Origin: Luteimonas rhizosphaerae
GTDB lineage: Bacteria > Pseudomonadota > Gammaproteobacteria > Xanthomonadales > Xanthomonadaceae
DNA length: 64,000 nt
Direction of reading: 5' to 3'
NCBI RefSeq assembly: GCF_002849595.1
Contig: NZ_NRQR01000008.1
Coordinates: 62,001 to 126,000 of the forward strand
Made by a program: the position numbers and the translations under genes. The notes beneath the pieces were generated by a model, which had not been told where the DNA came from, made no database searches, and saw nothing but the letters and a program-made list of their open reading frames with translations. This document shows positions 27,502-36,600 of the stretch, in pieces (positions within the stretch are counted from its first letter, which is position 1; every line of letters starts with the position of its first letter).

Positions 27502-30132
27502 TCAGAACTCCACGGTCAGGCTCAGGTCGTACGCGATACCGGGTTCGTAGCGATAAACGTCCACACGGTCGCCGCCCACTTCCTGGAACTCCTGGAACTC
27601 GGTATCCAGCAGGTTGCGCGCGGTGAAGCCGATCTTGCCGGTGCTGCTCCACAGCGGGAACGACCGGCTCAGGACCAGGTCGAGAGTGGTGCCCGGCTTC
27701 TGGAGATAGTCGGGCTGCCCCGGCAGGCCGCGTGCCGAGATGCGCTCGCTGACGTAGTTCGCGACCAGCGTGGCCTGCGACGAGCCATCGTCGCTCTCGA
27801 GACCGAACTGCAGGTTGGCGATGTGGTCGGCCTGTCCCTGCATCTGATCGCCGTCCTGCACGAAGAGCGTGGCGTCCACCGGTGCCGGATAGCCGTTGGG
27901 CTGCACCGTGTCGCCGGCGTCGGCCTGGATCTCCGAATCCGACCAGGTGTAATTGCCACCGATGTAGAAACGGTGGCGGGCCAGCCAGTCGCCCATGTTG
28001 GGCAGTTCGAGATACTTCTTCGCATCGAGCTCGACGCCGTACAGCGTCGCTGCCGGTGCGTTGAGGTAGCTCTGGAAAATCGCGCCGCCCGAACGCGTGT
28101 TGATGTTGGCCTCGACCGGCTTGTCGATGTCCTTGTAGAACACGCCTGCGGTGAAGTATTCGCCCGGGCTGAAGAACCACTCGTAGCGGGCATCGAAGTT
28201 GATCAGCTCGCTATCGACCAGGTTGGGGTTGCCGGCGAACAGCCGGCTGCTGTTGTCCGGGTCGGTGTACTGCTGCGGCGCCATCTCGCGGAACTGCGGG
28301 CGGGCGAGCGTCTTCGACGCACCGAAGCGGATCTGCTGGTTCTCGGCGAAGTTCCAGGTCAGCGTCAGCGCAGGCAGCAGGTAGTCGTTGCGAAGCGGGG
28401 CGATGCTGTTGTCGCGTTCACCGCTGAAGATGTCGAAGGTGTGCACGGCCTGCACCGAATCCTCGTAGCGCAAGCCGAAGCTGCCGCGCAGGAAGGAGGC
28501 GATCTCGCCCTCGAACTGCACGTAGGCACCACTGGTCTTGAGTGTCGCGTCGTAGGCCGCGGCGCCCACGCTGCTACCGGTGATCTCGATGAGCTCCAGT
28601 AGGTCGTTGCTGAGGTTGTAGTCCGAGAACAGGTAGTCGATCCGCTGGTACTGGTTGTAGAACGGCAACGCGCCGTTGGCCCGGTAGCGGAAGCGCCGCT
28701 CCGAGAAGTTGCGGTCGTTGTCGGAGTAGGCCAGGCCGCCGGAGATCGTCAGGTCCCGCTCCGTCGGCAGGCGCCACGTCACGTCGATGCCGCCGCTGGC
28801 GGTCTCGTCGTCGACCTTGCTGAAATTGAAGTCGTTGGTCGAATTGCCGCCGGCCAGGTGGGCCCAGTAACCATCGTTGAGCTGGTAGCGGATGTTGGTC
28901 TCGTAAGGTGATTCACGGGTGGCCGTGGCCACTGCGCCGCGCCACTCGATCTTCAGGTCGCCGTACTCGCCGAAGCTGTGCGTACCGCGGATCTGGTTGT
29001 TGATCAGCTCGCGCTCGATCCACGACGTGGTGTCGTCGCGGACCTGGCCGCCCGCGGAGAAGTCGAAGCCGTCACGGCTGCGCGCTTCCTTCTGGCTGTC
29101 GTGCACGTACAGCGTGGTCCAGCCGATCGTGTGGTTCTCGCTCTCCAGCCCCAGCCCGAACATGCCGTTCCAGCGGGCGTTGTTGCGGGTGGAGAAGAAC
29201 TGGTAATCGCTCTTGTAGTCGACGCCCTCGGCCAGGAAGTCGGCCTCCTGCTGGACGCCGTCGCGGCTGCTCCATTCGTTCTTGAAGTCGGCGACCAGGA
29301 TCGTGCCCAGACGCACGCCATCGTCGAGTTCCCAGGAATAGCCGGCGCTGGCGCCGAAGTCGAAGCCCGGGTCGATGCTGTTCTTCTGCTGCAGCAGGTA
29401 CAGATTGGGATCGTTGAAGCTGCGGCCGATGGTGCGGATCTCTTCCCGGCTGAAATTGCTGCTGTTGATCGGGCGTCCGGTCGCCAGCGCGGCGCTCAAC
29501 TCGGGCGACATCTTGCGCGCGCCGTCGTCGAAGCCCCACTCGTCGTCGTCCGAGCCGTAGTAGGTCAGGCCGTTCTCGCCGGTGGTCACGCTGTTGCCGG
29601 AAATGCCCACCGACAGGGTGAGGAAGTCCTCATCCGGGACGGCCAATGACTGCAGGTCGATGACGCCACCGCCGAACTCGCCGGGGTAGCGGGCCGAGTA
29701 GGTCTTCTGGACGGTGATGCTCTCGAGCACTTTGCTCGGAAACAGGTCCAGCGGCACGACGCGCTGCATCGGTTCGGGGCTCGGCAGCGGTGAGCCGTTG
29801 AACAGCGCCGAGGAGTAACGCTCGCCGAGACCGCGGACGTAGACGAACTTGCGGCCGACCACGCTCAGCCCGCTGACGCGCCCCAGTGCAACGGCGGCAT
29901 CGCTGTCGCCGGTGCGCTCGAAGTCCTCACGCGTGACGAAGCTTGCCACTTCGGGCGTGTCGAGCATCGGTTCGGGGATGTATTCACCGCGGACCGTGAT
30001 GGCGTCGAGTTGCTGCGCCTGTCCGGCGGGTGTGTCCGCGGACGACGTGCTGGTCTGCGCCAGCACGCCGGAGGGGACGAGGAGGGCGGCGATGGCGAGA
30101 GAGAGGCCGGATCTGATCGGCATGGATTTCAT
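27502..30132 (-). CDS. TonB-dependent outer membrane receptor
   Basis: An 876-residue TonB-dependent receptor with a signal peptide (about 1-25, ending VLAQ), a plug domain (about 45-180, with LDAITVRGEYIPEP near 41, VYVRGLGERYSSALFNG near 97 and YSARYPGEFGGGVIDLQS near 147) and a 22-strand-type barrel. The C-terminus ends in aromatic strand YDLSLTVEF. There is no extra N-terminal signalling domain. The substrate is not predictable. It lies between gspC and the secreted lipoprotein gene in the same direction, an arrangement that suggests the three act together. A good RBS is not obvious at the ATG, which begins the signal peptide. Confidence 0.92.
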   Translation of the reverse strand: MKSMPIRSGLSLAIAALLVPSGVLAQTSTSSADTPAGQAQQLDAITVRGEYIPEPMLDTPEVASFVTREDFERTGDSDAAVALGRVSGLSVVGRKFVYVRGLGERYSSALFNGSPLPSPEPMQRVVPLDLFPSKVLESITVQKTYSARYPGEFGGGVIDLQSLAVPDEDFLTLSVGISGNSVTTGENGLTYYGSDDDEWGFDDGARKMSPELSAALATGRPINSSNFSREEIRTIGRSFNDPNLYLLQQKNSIDPGFDFGASAGYSWELDDGVRLGTILVADFKNEWSSRDGVQQEADFLAEGVDYKSDYQFFSTRNNARWNGMFGLGLESENHTIGWTTLYVHDSQKEARSRDGFDFSAGGQVRDDTTSWIERELINNQIRGTHSFGEYGDLKIEWRGAVATATRESPYETNIRYQLNDGYWAHLAGGNSTNDFNFSKVDDETASGGIDVTWRLPTERDLTISGGLAYSDNDRNFSERRFRYRANGALPFYNQYQRIDYLFSDYNLSNDLLELIEITGSSVGAAAYDATLKTSGAYVQFEGEIASFLRGSFGLRYEDSVQAVHTFDIFSGERDNSIAPLRNDYLLPALTLTWNFAENQQIRFGASKTLARPQFREMAPQQYTDPDNSSRLFAGNPNLVDSELINFDARYEWFFSPGEYFTAGVFYKDIDKPVEANINTRSGGAIFQSYLNAPAATLYGVELDAKKYLELPNMGDWLARHRFYIGGNYTWSDSEIQADAGDTVQPNGYPAPVDATLFVQDGDQMQGQADHIANLQFGLESDDGSSQATLVANYVSERISARGLPGQPDYLQKPGTTLDLVLSRSFPLWSSTGKIGFTARNLLDTEFQEFQEVGGDRVDVYRYEPGIAYDLSLTVEF

Positions 30133-30184
30133 TATTTGCGTGCCTTGACTGCGGTGCGGAGAAATGCCGTACGGGCCGTGCGCA

Positions 30185-30213
30185 GAAGAGCGGCCCGATC
30201 AGGGCCGCTCTTC
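30185..30213 (-). terminator. Stem-loop terminator after the lipoprotein gene
   Basis: A perfect 12-bp stem (GAAGAGCGGCCC / GGGCCGCTCTTC) with a 5-base loop lies about 20 bases past the lipoprotein stop codon. It lacks a long T-run, so read-through into the receptor gene is possible. Confidence 0.65.
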
Positions 30214-30230
30214 TTCATGACGCTGGGGGC

Positions 30231-31715
30231 TCAGAGCGCCTCGCAGGCCGGCTGGTTGGGCAGGCTGCAGGTCCAGCCGGTCCACCAGGTGTCGTTGGCA
30301 TCCTCGACGCCGCCGATGTAATCGACGTTCTCGAAGAAGGCGTGGACGCTGCTCAGGGTCGCGAACGCAGGAACCGCGTTCTCGTTGGCACCGTTGATGA
30401 TGGTGCTCGACAGGGTCGACGGCTGGTTGGACACGTTGTTGGTGCCGGCCTCGAACGCCGTCTGCGCCTTGGCGTTGTTGAACGCGGTCGGGCAGGAGAA
30501 GAACACCGAATGGAAGGTGCCTGCCGCCGCGTTGTCGTCAGCGATGTTCAGGCAGCTCAGACCGGCGCCGGTACCGCCCGCGGGACGCGTGACCACGGTG
30601 TTGTAGAACGAGGCGTTGGTACCCGAGTTGAGCTCGATCGCTGCGCCGGCGAGCGCATTGCCCACGAACGTGAAGTTCGCGATCTTCGGGCTCGAAGCGG
30701 GCGTGCGGTTGATGCTGCTGAACTCGTTCATGCGGTCGCCGCCGCCGGCGCGCTGGACCACGACACCGAACTGGATACCGCCGTTCCAGCCGGTGTCGGT
30801 GTCGAGGCTGTCGTCGTCGGCGCCCGTGACCACGATGCGACGCAGGTTGGTCGAGCCGCCGAAGATCTCGATACCGTCGTCGGAGCTGTTGTGGACCTGC
30901 AGGAATTCCAGCGTCGTGCCGCTGCCGGTGCCGCCGAGGGTGATGCCCTGCAGTTCGTTGCCGGGTGCGATCTCGAAGCCCGAGTACGCCACGCGGACGT
31001 AGCGCATGACGCCACTGTCGTCTGCGGCGTAATTTCCGCCGTACTGCGAGCCGTTCGTGCCTTCGATCGCGGTCTGGCACTCGGGTGTGCCGGACACCGT
31101 GGTGCCCGGGCAGGCGTTGATGGGCGCGCGGCCGAGCAGAATGATGCCGCCCCACAGACCGATCGAGCCCGCGTCGACGTCGCCTTCGATGGCCTGGCGC
31201 GCGGTGAAGGTGATGGGTTCTTCCGCCGTGCCTTCCGCAGCGATCTTGGACCCGCGGTTGACCACGAGGTAGTCGTTGCCCGACGAGGCGAACAGGGTCA
31301 CACCCGGCTCGATGGTCAGCGTCGCCGCGGAAGTCCCGCTGATCGGGTTGCTGAAGTCCGCGCCGCGGTCGGTGCCGACGTTGGTCTTGCCGCTGATCTG
31401 GTAGACGGTGCCCTCGAGATTGGGAACCAGCAGCGAACCGGTGATGACCGGCGGCAGCTCGCAGGCACGCAGCGTGGCGCCGGCGACGGTGCCGCGATCG
31501 GTGAAGCCGGTCGGGCAGTCGGCGGCCGGGCCACCCGTCGGCGGGGGCGTGGTCGGCGGCGGCGTGGTGGGCGGCGGCGTGGTCGGCGGCGGTGCCGGCG
31601 GGAAGGCGCCCTCTCCCGGAGACACCACGCTATCGGAACCGCCTCCACATGCGGAAAGCGCCAGCGCGGCGCCCAACGTCATCAGCAGGGTCTTGGTGTT
31701 GGTACTGACAGCCAT
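30231..31715 (-). CDS. Secreted lipoprotein with Pro/Thr linker and beta-helix-like domain
   Basis: A 494-residue protein of unknown function. It has a lipobox (LALSAC, Cys23), a Gly/Ser start, and a Pro/Thr linker (about 38-62) built of three TTPPP units, then a long Gly/Asn/Ser-rich domain (about 70-494). That domain has short repeated strands such as LTIEPGVTLFASSGNDYLVVN near 133, GSIGLWGGIILLGRAPIN near 183 and LEFLQVHNSSDDGIEIFGGS near 273, the pattern of a right-handed beta-helix or passenger-like fold. Six or more Cys could form disulfides. Its position beside a TonB receptor and a type II secretion operon, and the Pho-box-like site upstream, suggest a surface or secreted protein made on phosphate starvation (inferred). 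Confidence 0.75.
   Translation of the reverse strand: MAVSTNTKTLLMTLGAALALSACGGGSDSVVSPGEGAFPPAPPPTTPPPTTPPPTTPPPTGGPAADCPTGFTDRGTVAGATLRACELPPVITGSLLVPNLEGTVYQISGKTNVGTDRGADFSNPISGTSAATLTIEPGVTLFASSGNDYLVVNRGSKIAAEGTAEEPITFTARQAIEGDVDAGSIGLWGGIILLGRAPINACPGTTVSGTPECQTAIEGTNGSQYGGNYAADDSGVMRYVRVAYSGFEIAPGNELQGITLGGTGSGTTLEFLQVHNSSDDGIEIFGGSTNLRRIVVTGADDDSLDTDTGWNGGIQFGVVVQRAGGGDRMNEFSSINRTPASSPKIANFTFVGNALAGAAIELNSGTNASFYNTVVTRPAGGTGAGLSCLNIADDNAAAGTFHSVFFSCPTAFNNAKAQTAFEAGTNNVSNQPSTLSSTIINGANENAVPAFATLSSVHAFFENVDYIGGVEDANDTWWTGWTCSLPNQPACEAL
31541..31600 (-). repeat. 15-bp tandem repeat encoding TTPPP units
   Basis: Three near-identical copies of a 15-bp unit encode the Pro/Thr linker of the lipoprotein. 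Such repeats can change copy number by slippage, altering linker length without breaking the frame. Confidence 0.7.
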
Positions 31716-31798
31716 CTTGGTGAATCTCCGGTCGGTGCGCGCACAGAGGCATGCGCGGCAGATAAGGAAAACTGTTAAGCGAATGTTTGGCGTTGTTC

Positions 31799-31816
31799 AT
31801 GACAACCCGATGACGG
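31799..31816 (-). promoter_or_regulatory. Pho-box-like repeat upstream of the secreted lipoprotein gene
   Basis: On the minus strand: CCGTCAT, 4 bases (CGGG), TTGTCAT. Each heptamer matches 6 of 7 positions of CTGTCAT and the period is exactly 11 bp. The spacer is GC-rich, unlike the ideal. The site is 84 bases before the lipoprotein ATG, in the right orientation to activate it. Confidence 0.6.
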
Positions 31817-31951
31817 ATCCGGGCTGTGGACACAGGTGTGGGTGCGCGCCGTTCCCCTCGGGCCGCGCAGGCATGGTCGACGACTTGTGTTGCAGTCGTA
31901 TGTTGAAACCGGCGCTTGTGACGCGTCGCGTTTCGCGGAGAGAATCGCGGC

Positions 31952-32803
31952 ATGAGCACACGCCGATTGCCCGACCATCTCGAACAGTGGGTGATAGACC
32001 AGGCCCTGAAAGGCGCCGATCCCGACAGCGTGCTCGCGCCGTTGCGCGACGACGGCTGGGACGAGCAGGAGGCGATCGACGCCGTGCAGGCGGCGGTATC
32101 GGCATTCGTCGAACGCAGATCGCGCGCGTCGGGTCTCCCGCTCCCGGTGCCGGTGCCGGTCCCGATCGAACCGAATGCCGATTCGCTGTTCGATCTGGGC
32201 GACCGCCAGACGCAGATGATCGCCAGCCTGATGCTGCCGCGCGTGGTGATCTTCTCGGGCTTCCTGTCTGACGAGGAATGCGATGCGCTGGTCGAGTCGT
32301 CGCACTCCCGTCTTCGACGTTCGACGACGGTCGATATCGCGACGGGCGGCGACCAGGTCCATGCGGACCGCACCAGCCGCGGCACGTTCTTCGAGCGGGG
32401 CCAGAACCCCTTGTGCGCGCGCATCGAGACGCGGATCGCGCGGCTGCTCGACTGGCCGCTCGAGAACGGTGAAGGCCTGCAGGTGCTCAACTATGGCGTC
32501 GGCGCGCAATACCGGCCGCACTACGACTATTTCGATCCGGCCGAACCCAGCGGCGACGTGCTGCTGCAACGCGGCGGCCAGCGCGTCGCCACCCTGATCA
32601 TGTATCTCAATACACCGCTGCGCGGTGGCGCGACGGTCTTTCCGGACGCGCATTTCGAAGTCGCGGCGGTCAAGGGCAATGCGGTCTTCTTCAGTTACGA
32701 CCGGGCGCACCCGATGACGAAGACGCTGCACGGCGGTGCGCCGGTGATGGCCGGCGAGAAATGGATCGCGACCAAATGGTTGCGCGAGCGCGCGCACGCC
32801 TGA
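31952..32803 (+). CDS. 2-oxoglutarate/Fe(II) oxygenase, prolyl 4-hydroxylase type
   Basis: A 283-residue dioxygenase that likely hydroxylates prolyl residues or a related substrate using 2-oxoglutarate, O2 and Fe(II). Iron ligands are the HYD of YRPHYDYFDP near residue 190 and the distal His in LHGGAPVMAGEKW near 260, where the Lys near 270 should bind 2-oxoglutarate. The N-terminal 75 residues carry a small helical region (LEQWVIDQALKGADPDSVLAPL) not found in the shortest members. It has no signal peptide. It is monocistronic and divergent from the lipoprotein gene. Confidence 0.88.
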   Translation: MSTRRLPDHLEQWVIDQALKGADPDSVLAPLRDDGWDEQEAIDAVQAAVSAFVERRSRASGLPLPVPVPVPIEPNADSLFDLGDRQTQMIASLMLPRVVIFSGFLSDEECDALVESSHSRLRRSTTVDIATGGDQVHADRTSRGTFFERGQNPLCARIETRIARLLDWPLENGEGLQVLNYGVGAQYRPHYDYFDPAEPSGDVLLQRGGQRVATLIMYLNTPLRGGATVFPDAHFEVAAVKGNAVFFSYDRAHPMTKTLHGGAPVMAGEKWIATKWLRERAHA

Positions 32804-32881
32804 CGGTTCACTGGCCGGCTGCCGATGCCGCACGCCGCATGCGCGTCGTGTGTATCGACGGGGCCGGGAATGCGGTGCCGC

Positions 32882-32887
32882 TACAAT
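32882..32887 (+). promoter_or_regulatory. -10 element (TACAAT) before the NUDIX gene
   Basis: TACAAT matches the sigma-70 -10 consensus in 5 of 6 positions and sits 29 bases before the chosen ATG at 32916. No good -35 is seen. It argues against the longer in-frame start at 32850, which would lie upstream of the promoter. Confidence 0.4.
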
Positions 32888-32915
32888 GCCGGCCCGTCCG
32901 CTGCCGTCCGTGTCC

Positions 32916-33404
32916 ATGCCCTACACCCCGATCGTCGCCACGCTGGGCTACGTGCTGTCGCCAGACCGGCGCCAGGTGCTGCTGATCCATCGCAATGCGC
33001 GGCCGGGTGACCAGCATCTGGGCAAGTACAACGGGCTGGGCGGCAAGGTCGAGGCCGACGAGGATGTCGTCGCGGGCATGCGCCGCGAGATCCGCGAGGA
33101 GGCGGCGATCGAGTGCGATGCGATGGCGTTGCGCGGCACGATCAGCTGGCCGGGGTTCGGCAAGCATGGCGAGGACTGGTTCGGCTTCGTGTTCGTCGTC
33201 GACGCGTGGTCCGGCACGCCGTTGACTTCGAACCCCGAAGGCACGCTGGAGTGGATCGACGTCGACCGGATTCTGGAGCTGCCGCTGTGGGACGGCGACC
33301 GGCATTTCCTGCCGCTGGTGTTCGACGACGATCCGCGCGCGTTCCATGGCGTGATGCCCTACCGCGACGGCGCGATGCAGGGGTGGTCGTTCTCGCGACT
33401 GTGA
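32916..33404 (+). CDS. NUDIX hydrolase, 8-oxo-dGTP diphosphatase-like
   Basis: A 162-residue NUDIX pyrophosphohydrolase, probably cleaning oxidised nucleotides or a related nucleoside diphosphate. The NUDIX box is GKVEADEDVVAGMRREIREE near residues 49-68, followed by AAI where the consensus has a Gly; the catalytic Glu residues remain. GKYNGLGGKVE just before it is typical of the MutT/MTH1-like group, as is WPGFGKHGEDWFGFVF near 87. The start at 32916 gives MPYTPIVATLGYVL, the usual first strand. Confidence 0.85.
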   Translation: MPYTPIVATLGYVLSPDRRQVLLIHRNARPGDQHLGKYNGLGGKVEADEDVVAGMRREIREEAAIECDAMALRGTISWPGFGKHGEDWFGFVFVVDAWSGTPLTSNPEGTLEWIDVDRILELPLWDGDRHFLPLVFDDDPRAFHGVMPYRDGAMQGWSFSRL

Positions 33405-33452
33405 GCGAAAGCCACCGCGCCGCGCCAAGATCCCGGACGGCATTCCCCTGTC

Positions 33453-33518
33453 TGTAGGAGCGCGCGAACGGGGGCTGTAACGGGAAACATCCGGTCGCGC
33501 GCAAGCGCGCGCCTACAC
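33453..33518. repeat. REP-like interspersed palindromic repeat
   Basis: Starts TGTAGGAGCGCGCG and ends CGCGCGCCTACACGA, forming an inverted repeat around a roughly 35-base centre. The right half, CCGGTCGCGCGCAAGCGCGC, is the reverse complement of the element near 57082-57105 with few mismatches. Confidence 0.6.
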
Positions 33519-33602
33519 GAGGCCGCCCGGATCGATGCTCGCGCTCGACCGAGCGAACGCCGCTATGGGATCGCGCGTGACCATGGCTCGCATTGCGCCG
33601 GC

Positions 33603-36600
33603 TCAGGCTCTCCCCGACGGCGCCAGCGCGATCAGCAGGCCGCGCGCGGTCTTGATGCGCGTCTCGGCATCCGGCAGGTCCAGGGTGATGCGCAGCTTGT
33701 CCGGGCCGTCCATCCGGTAGTGCTTCGGCTGGCCCTGGATCAGGCGGATGACCGCCATGGGATCGACGTTGGGCTTCTCGGTGAACTGCACGCGGCCGCC
33801 GCTCTCGCCGAGATCGATCTTGCGCACCCCCAGCGCGGTCGCCTGCAGCTTCAGATCGGCGATCACGAACAGGTGCTTCGCCGCATCCGGCAGCAGGCCG
33901 AAACGATCGATCATCTCGACCTGCAGCTCGCGCAGCTTGTCGATGTCACGGGCGCTGCTGATGCGCTTGTAGAGCATCAGGCGCGTGTGCACGTCGGGCA
34001 GGTAGTCCTCGGGAATCAATGCCGGCACGTGCAGTTCGATGTCGGCGCCGCGCGCCTCGACATTGTCGACGTCCGGCAGCTTGCCCTGCTTGATGCTGCG
34101 CACCGCGCGTTCCAGCAGCTCGGTGTAGAGGCTGAAGCCGACCTCGGCCATCTGGCCGCTCTGGCCCTCGCCGAGCAGCTCGCCCGCGCCGCGGATTTCC
34201 AGGTCGTGGGTCGACAGGGTGAAGCCGGCGCCGAGTTCGTCCATCGAGGCGATCGCTTCCAGCCGCTTCTTCGCATCGCTGCTGATCGAGCGCTGGTCGG
34301 GGATCACGAGGTAGGCGTAGGCGCGATGGTGCGAGCGACCGACGCGGCCACGCAGCTGGTGCAGCTGGGCGAGGCCGAACTTGTCGGCGCGGTTGATGAT
34401 GATGGTGTTGGCATTGGGGATGTCGATGCCCGACTCGATGATCGTCGAGCACAGCAGCACGTTGAAGCGCTGCTTGTTGAAATCCAGCATCACCTTTTCG
34501 AGTTCGCGCTCGGGCATCTGGCCGTGGGCGATGCCGATGCGTGCGTCGGGCACCAGGTCCTCGAGCTCGCGCTGCATGCGGCCGATGCTCTCGACGTCGT
34601 TGTGCAGGAAATAGACCTGGCCGCCGCGGCTGAGCTCGCGCTGGAAGGCCTCGCGCAGCTGCGCGTCGTCCCAGGGTACGACGAAGGTCTGCACCGCGAG
34701 GCGATGCGCGGGCGGGGTGGCGATGATCGACAGGTCGCGCAGTCCGGCCATCGCCATGTTGAGCGTGCGCGGGATCGGTGTGGCGGTGAGCGTGAGCAGA
34801 TGCACGTTGGCGCGCAGCGCCTTGAGCGCTTCCTTCTGGCGCACGCCGAAGCGCTGTTCCTCGTCGACGATGACCAGGCCCAGGTCCTTGAACTTCACGT
34901 CCGACTGCAGCAGCCGGTGCGTGCCCACGATGACGTCGAGCGTGCCGTCGGCGATCTTGCCGATCTCGGTCTTGATCTCCTTCGTGCTCTTGAAGCGCGA
35001 CAGCACCTCGACGCGGATCGGCCAGTCGGCGAAGCGGTCGGCCATCGTGCGGTAGTGCTGCTCGGCGAGCAGCGTGGTCGGCACCAGCACCGCGACCTGC
35101 TTGCCGGCTGCAGCGGCGACGAAGGCCGCGCGCACCGCGACTTCGGTCTTGCCGAAGCCGACATCGCCGCAGACCACGCGGTCCATCGGCTGGCTGCTGC
35201 CGAGGTCGCGGATCATCGCCTCGATCGCGGTGTGCTGGTCGGGCGTCTCCTCGAACGGGAACGCGGCCGCGAACGGCTCGTACATCACCCGGTCGACTTC
35301 CAGCGCGAGCCCGGCGCGCGCCTGGCGCTTGGCCTGGATTTCCAGCAGCTCGGCGGCGACGTCGCGGACCTTGTCGGCGGCTTTCTTGCGCGCCTTGGTC
35401 CAGGCTTCGCCGCCGAGCGAATGCAGCGGCGCGGTTTCGGGCGACGCGCCCGAATAGCGGTTGACCAGATGCAGTTGCGACACCGGCACGTAGAGGCGGT
35501 CGCCCTTGGCGTATTCGATGTCGAGGTATTCGCCCGGCTGGCCGCCGGCTTCGAGCACCACCAGGCCGCGATAGCGGCCGACACCGTGGTCCTCGTGGAC
35601 GATCGGGGACCCTTCGCTGAGTTCGCCGAGGTCGCGGATGATGCTTTCCGGATCGCGCGCCACGCGCGTGCGACGACGCGGCTGCGGCGCGCGCTCGGGG
35701 AACAGCTGGCGCTCGGTCAGCACCGTCAGCTGCGGCGCATCGAGCGCGAAGCCGTTGTCGAGCGGCGCGATCGCGATCGCGAAGCGCGTGGCCGTGTCGG
35801 CGACGAAGCCCGGCACGTCCGGCAGTACGGCCGGGCGCAGCTCGCCGGCATGCAGGATCTCCAGCAGCGCTTCGCGGCGGCCGGCCGAATCGGCGGCGAT
35901 CAGCACGCGGCCGGGATAGCTGCCGAGGAAGCGCACCAGCGCATCGGCCGGGGTGTGCTCGCGCGCGGCGAGCGGCAGCTCGGGCGCAGGCTGGTCACCG
36001 AGCGCGGCGGCCTGCGCATGGCGCGGATGCTCGGCGTCGCAGACTTCGACGCGCACGCCCTGGTTGAGCCGTTCGCGCAGCGCGTCCGGCGCCAGCCACA
36101 GCTCGCCCGGCGGCAGCAGCGGGCGTTCGATGTCGTGGCGCAGCTGGTCGTAACGGTGCGCGATCTGCTGCCAGAACTGGTCGGCGCAGGCCGAGGTGCC
36201 GGCGTCGATGACCGGCAGCGTGGTGTCGGGCAGGTAGTCGAACAGCGTCGCGGTCGCGCGCGGCGGCTCGCCCTTGTCGATCAGGGCGCGGCGCGGCGCC
36301 TCGAAGAACAGCGGCAGGTAGTACTCGATGCCCGCCGGCGCGGCGCCGGCCTTGAGGTCCTGGTAGAGGCCGCTGCGGCGGGTGTCGATGTCGAAACGCT
36401 CGCGCAGCGTGTCCATCGCGCGCGCGATCGCGGCCTCGTCGAGCGGCACTTCGCGGCCGGGCAGCAGGCGCAGCGCCTCGATCTTCTCCAGCGAGCGCTG
36501 GGATTCCGGATCGAAGGCGCGGATCGATTCGATGGCGTCGTCGAACAGCTCGATGCGGTAGGGCTGGTCGGCGCCCATGGGGTAGACGTCGAGCAGACCG

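Noticed and set aside
27357-27502. Pho box before gspC (GCGTCAT followed by TTGACTC)
   Set aside because: Only the first heptamer is a fair match (5 of 7); the second matches 3 of 7, no better than chance.
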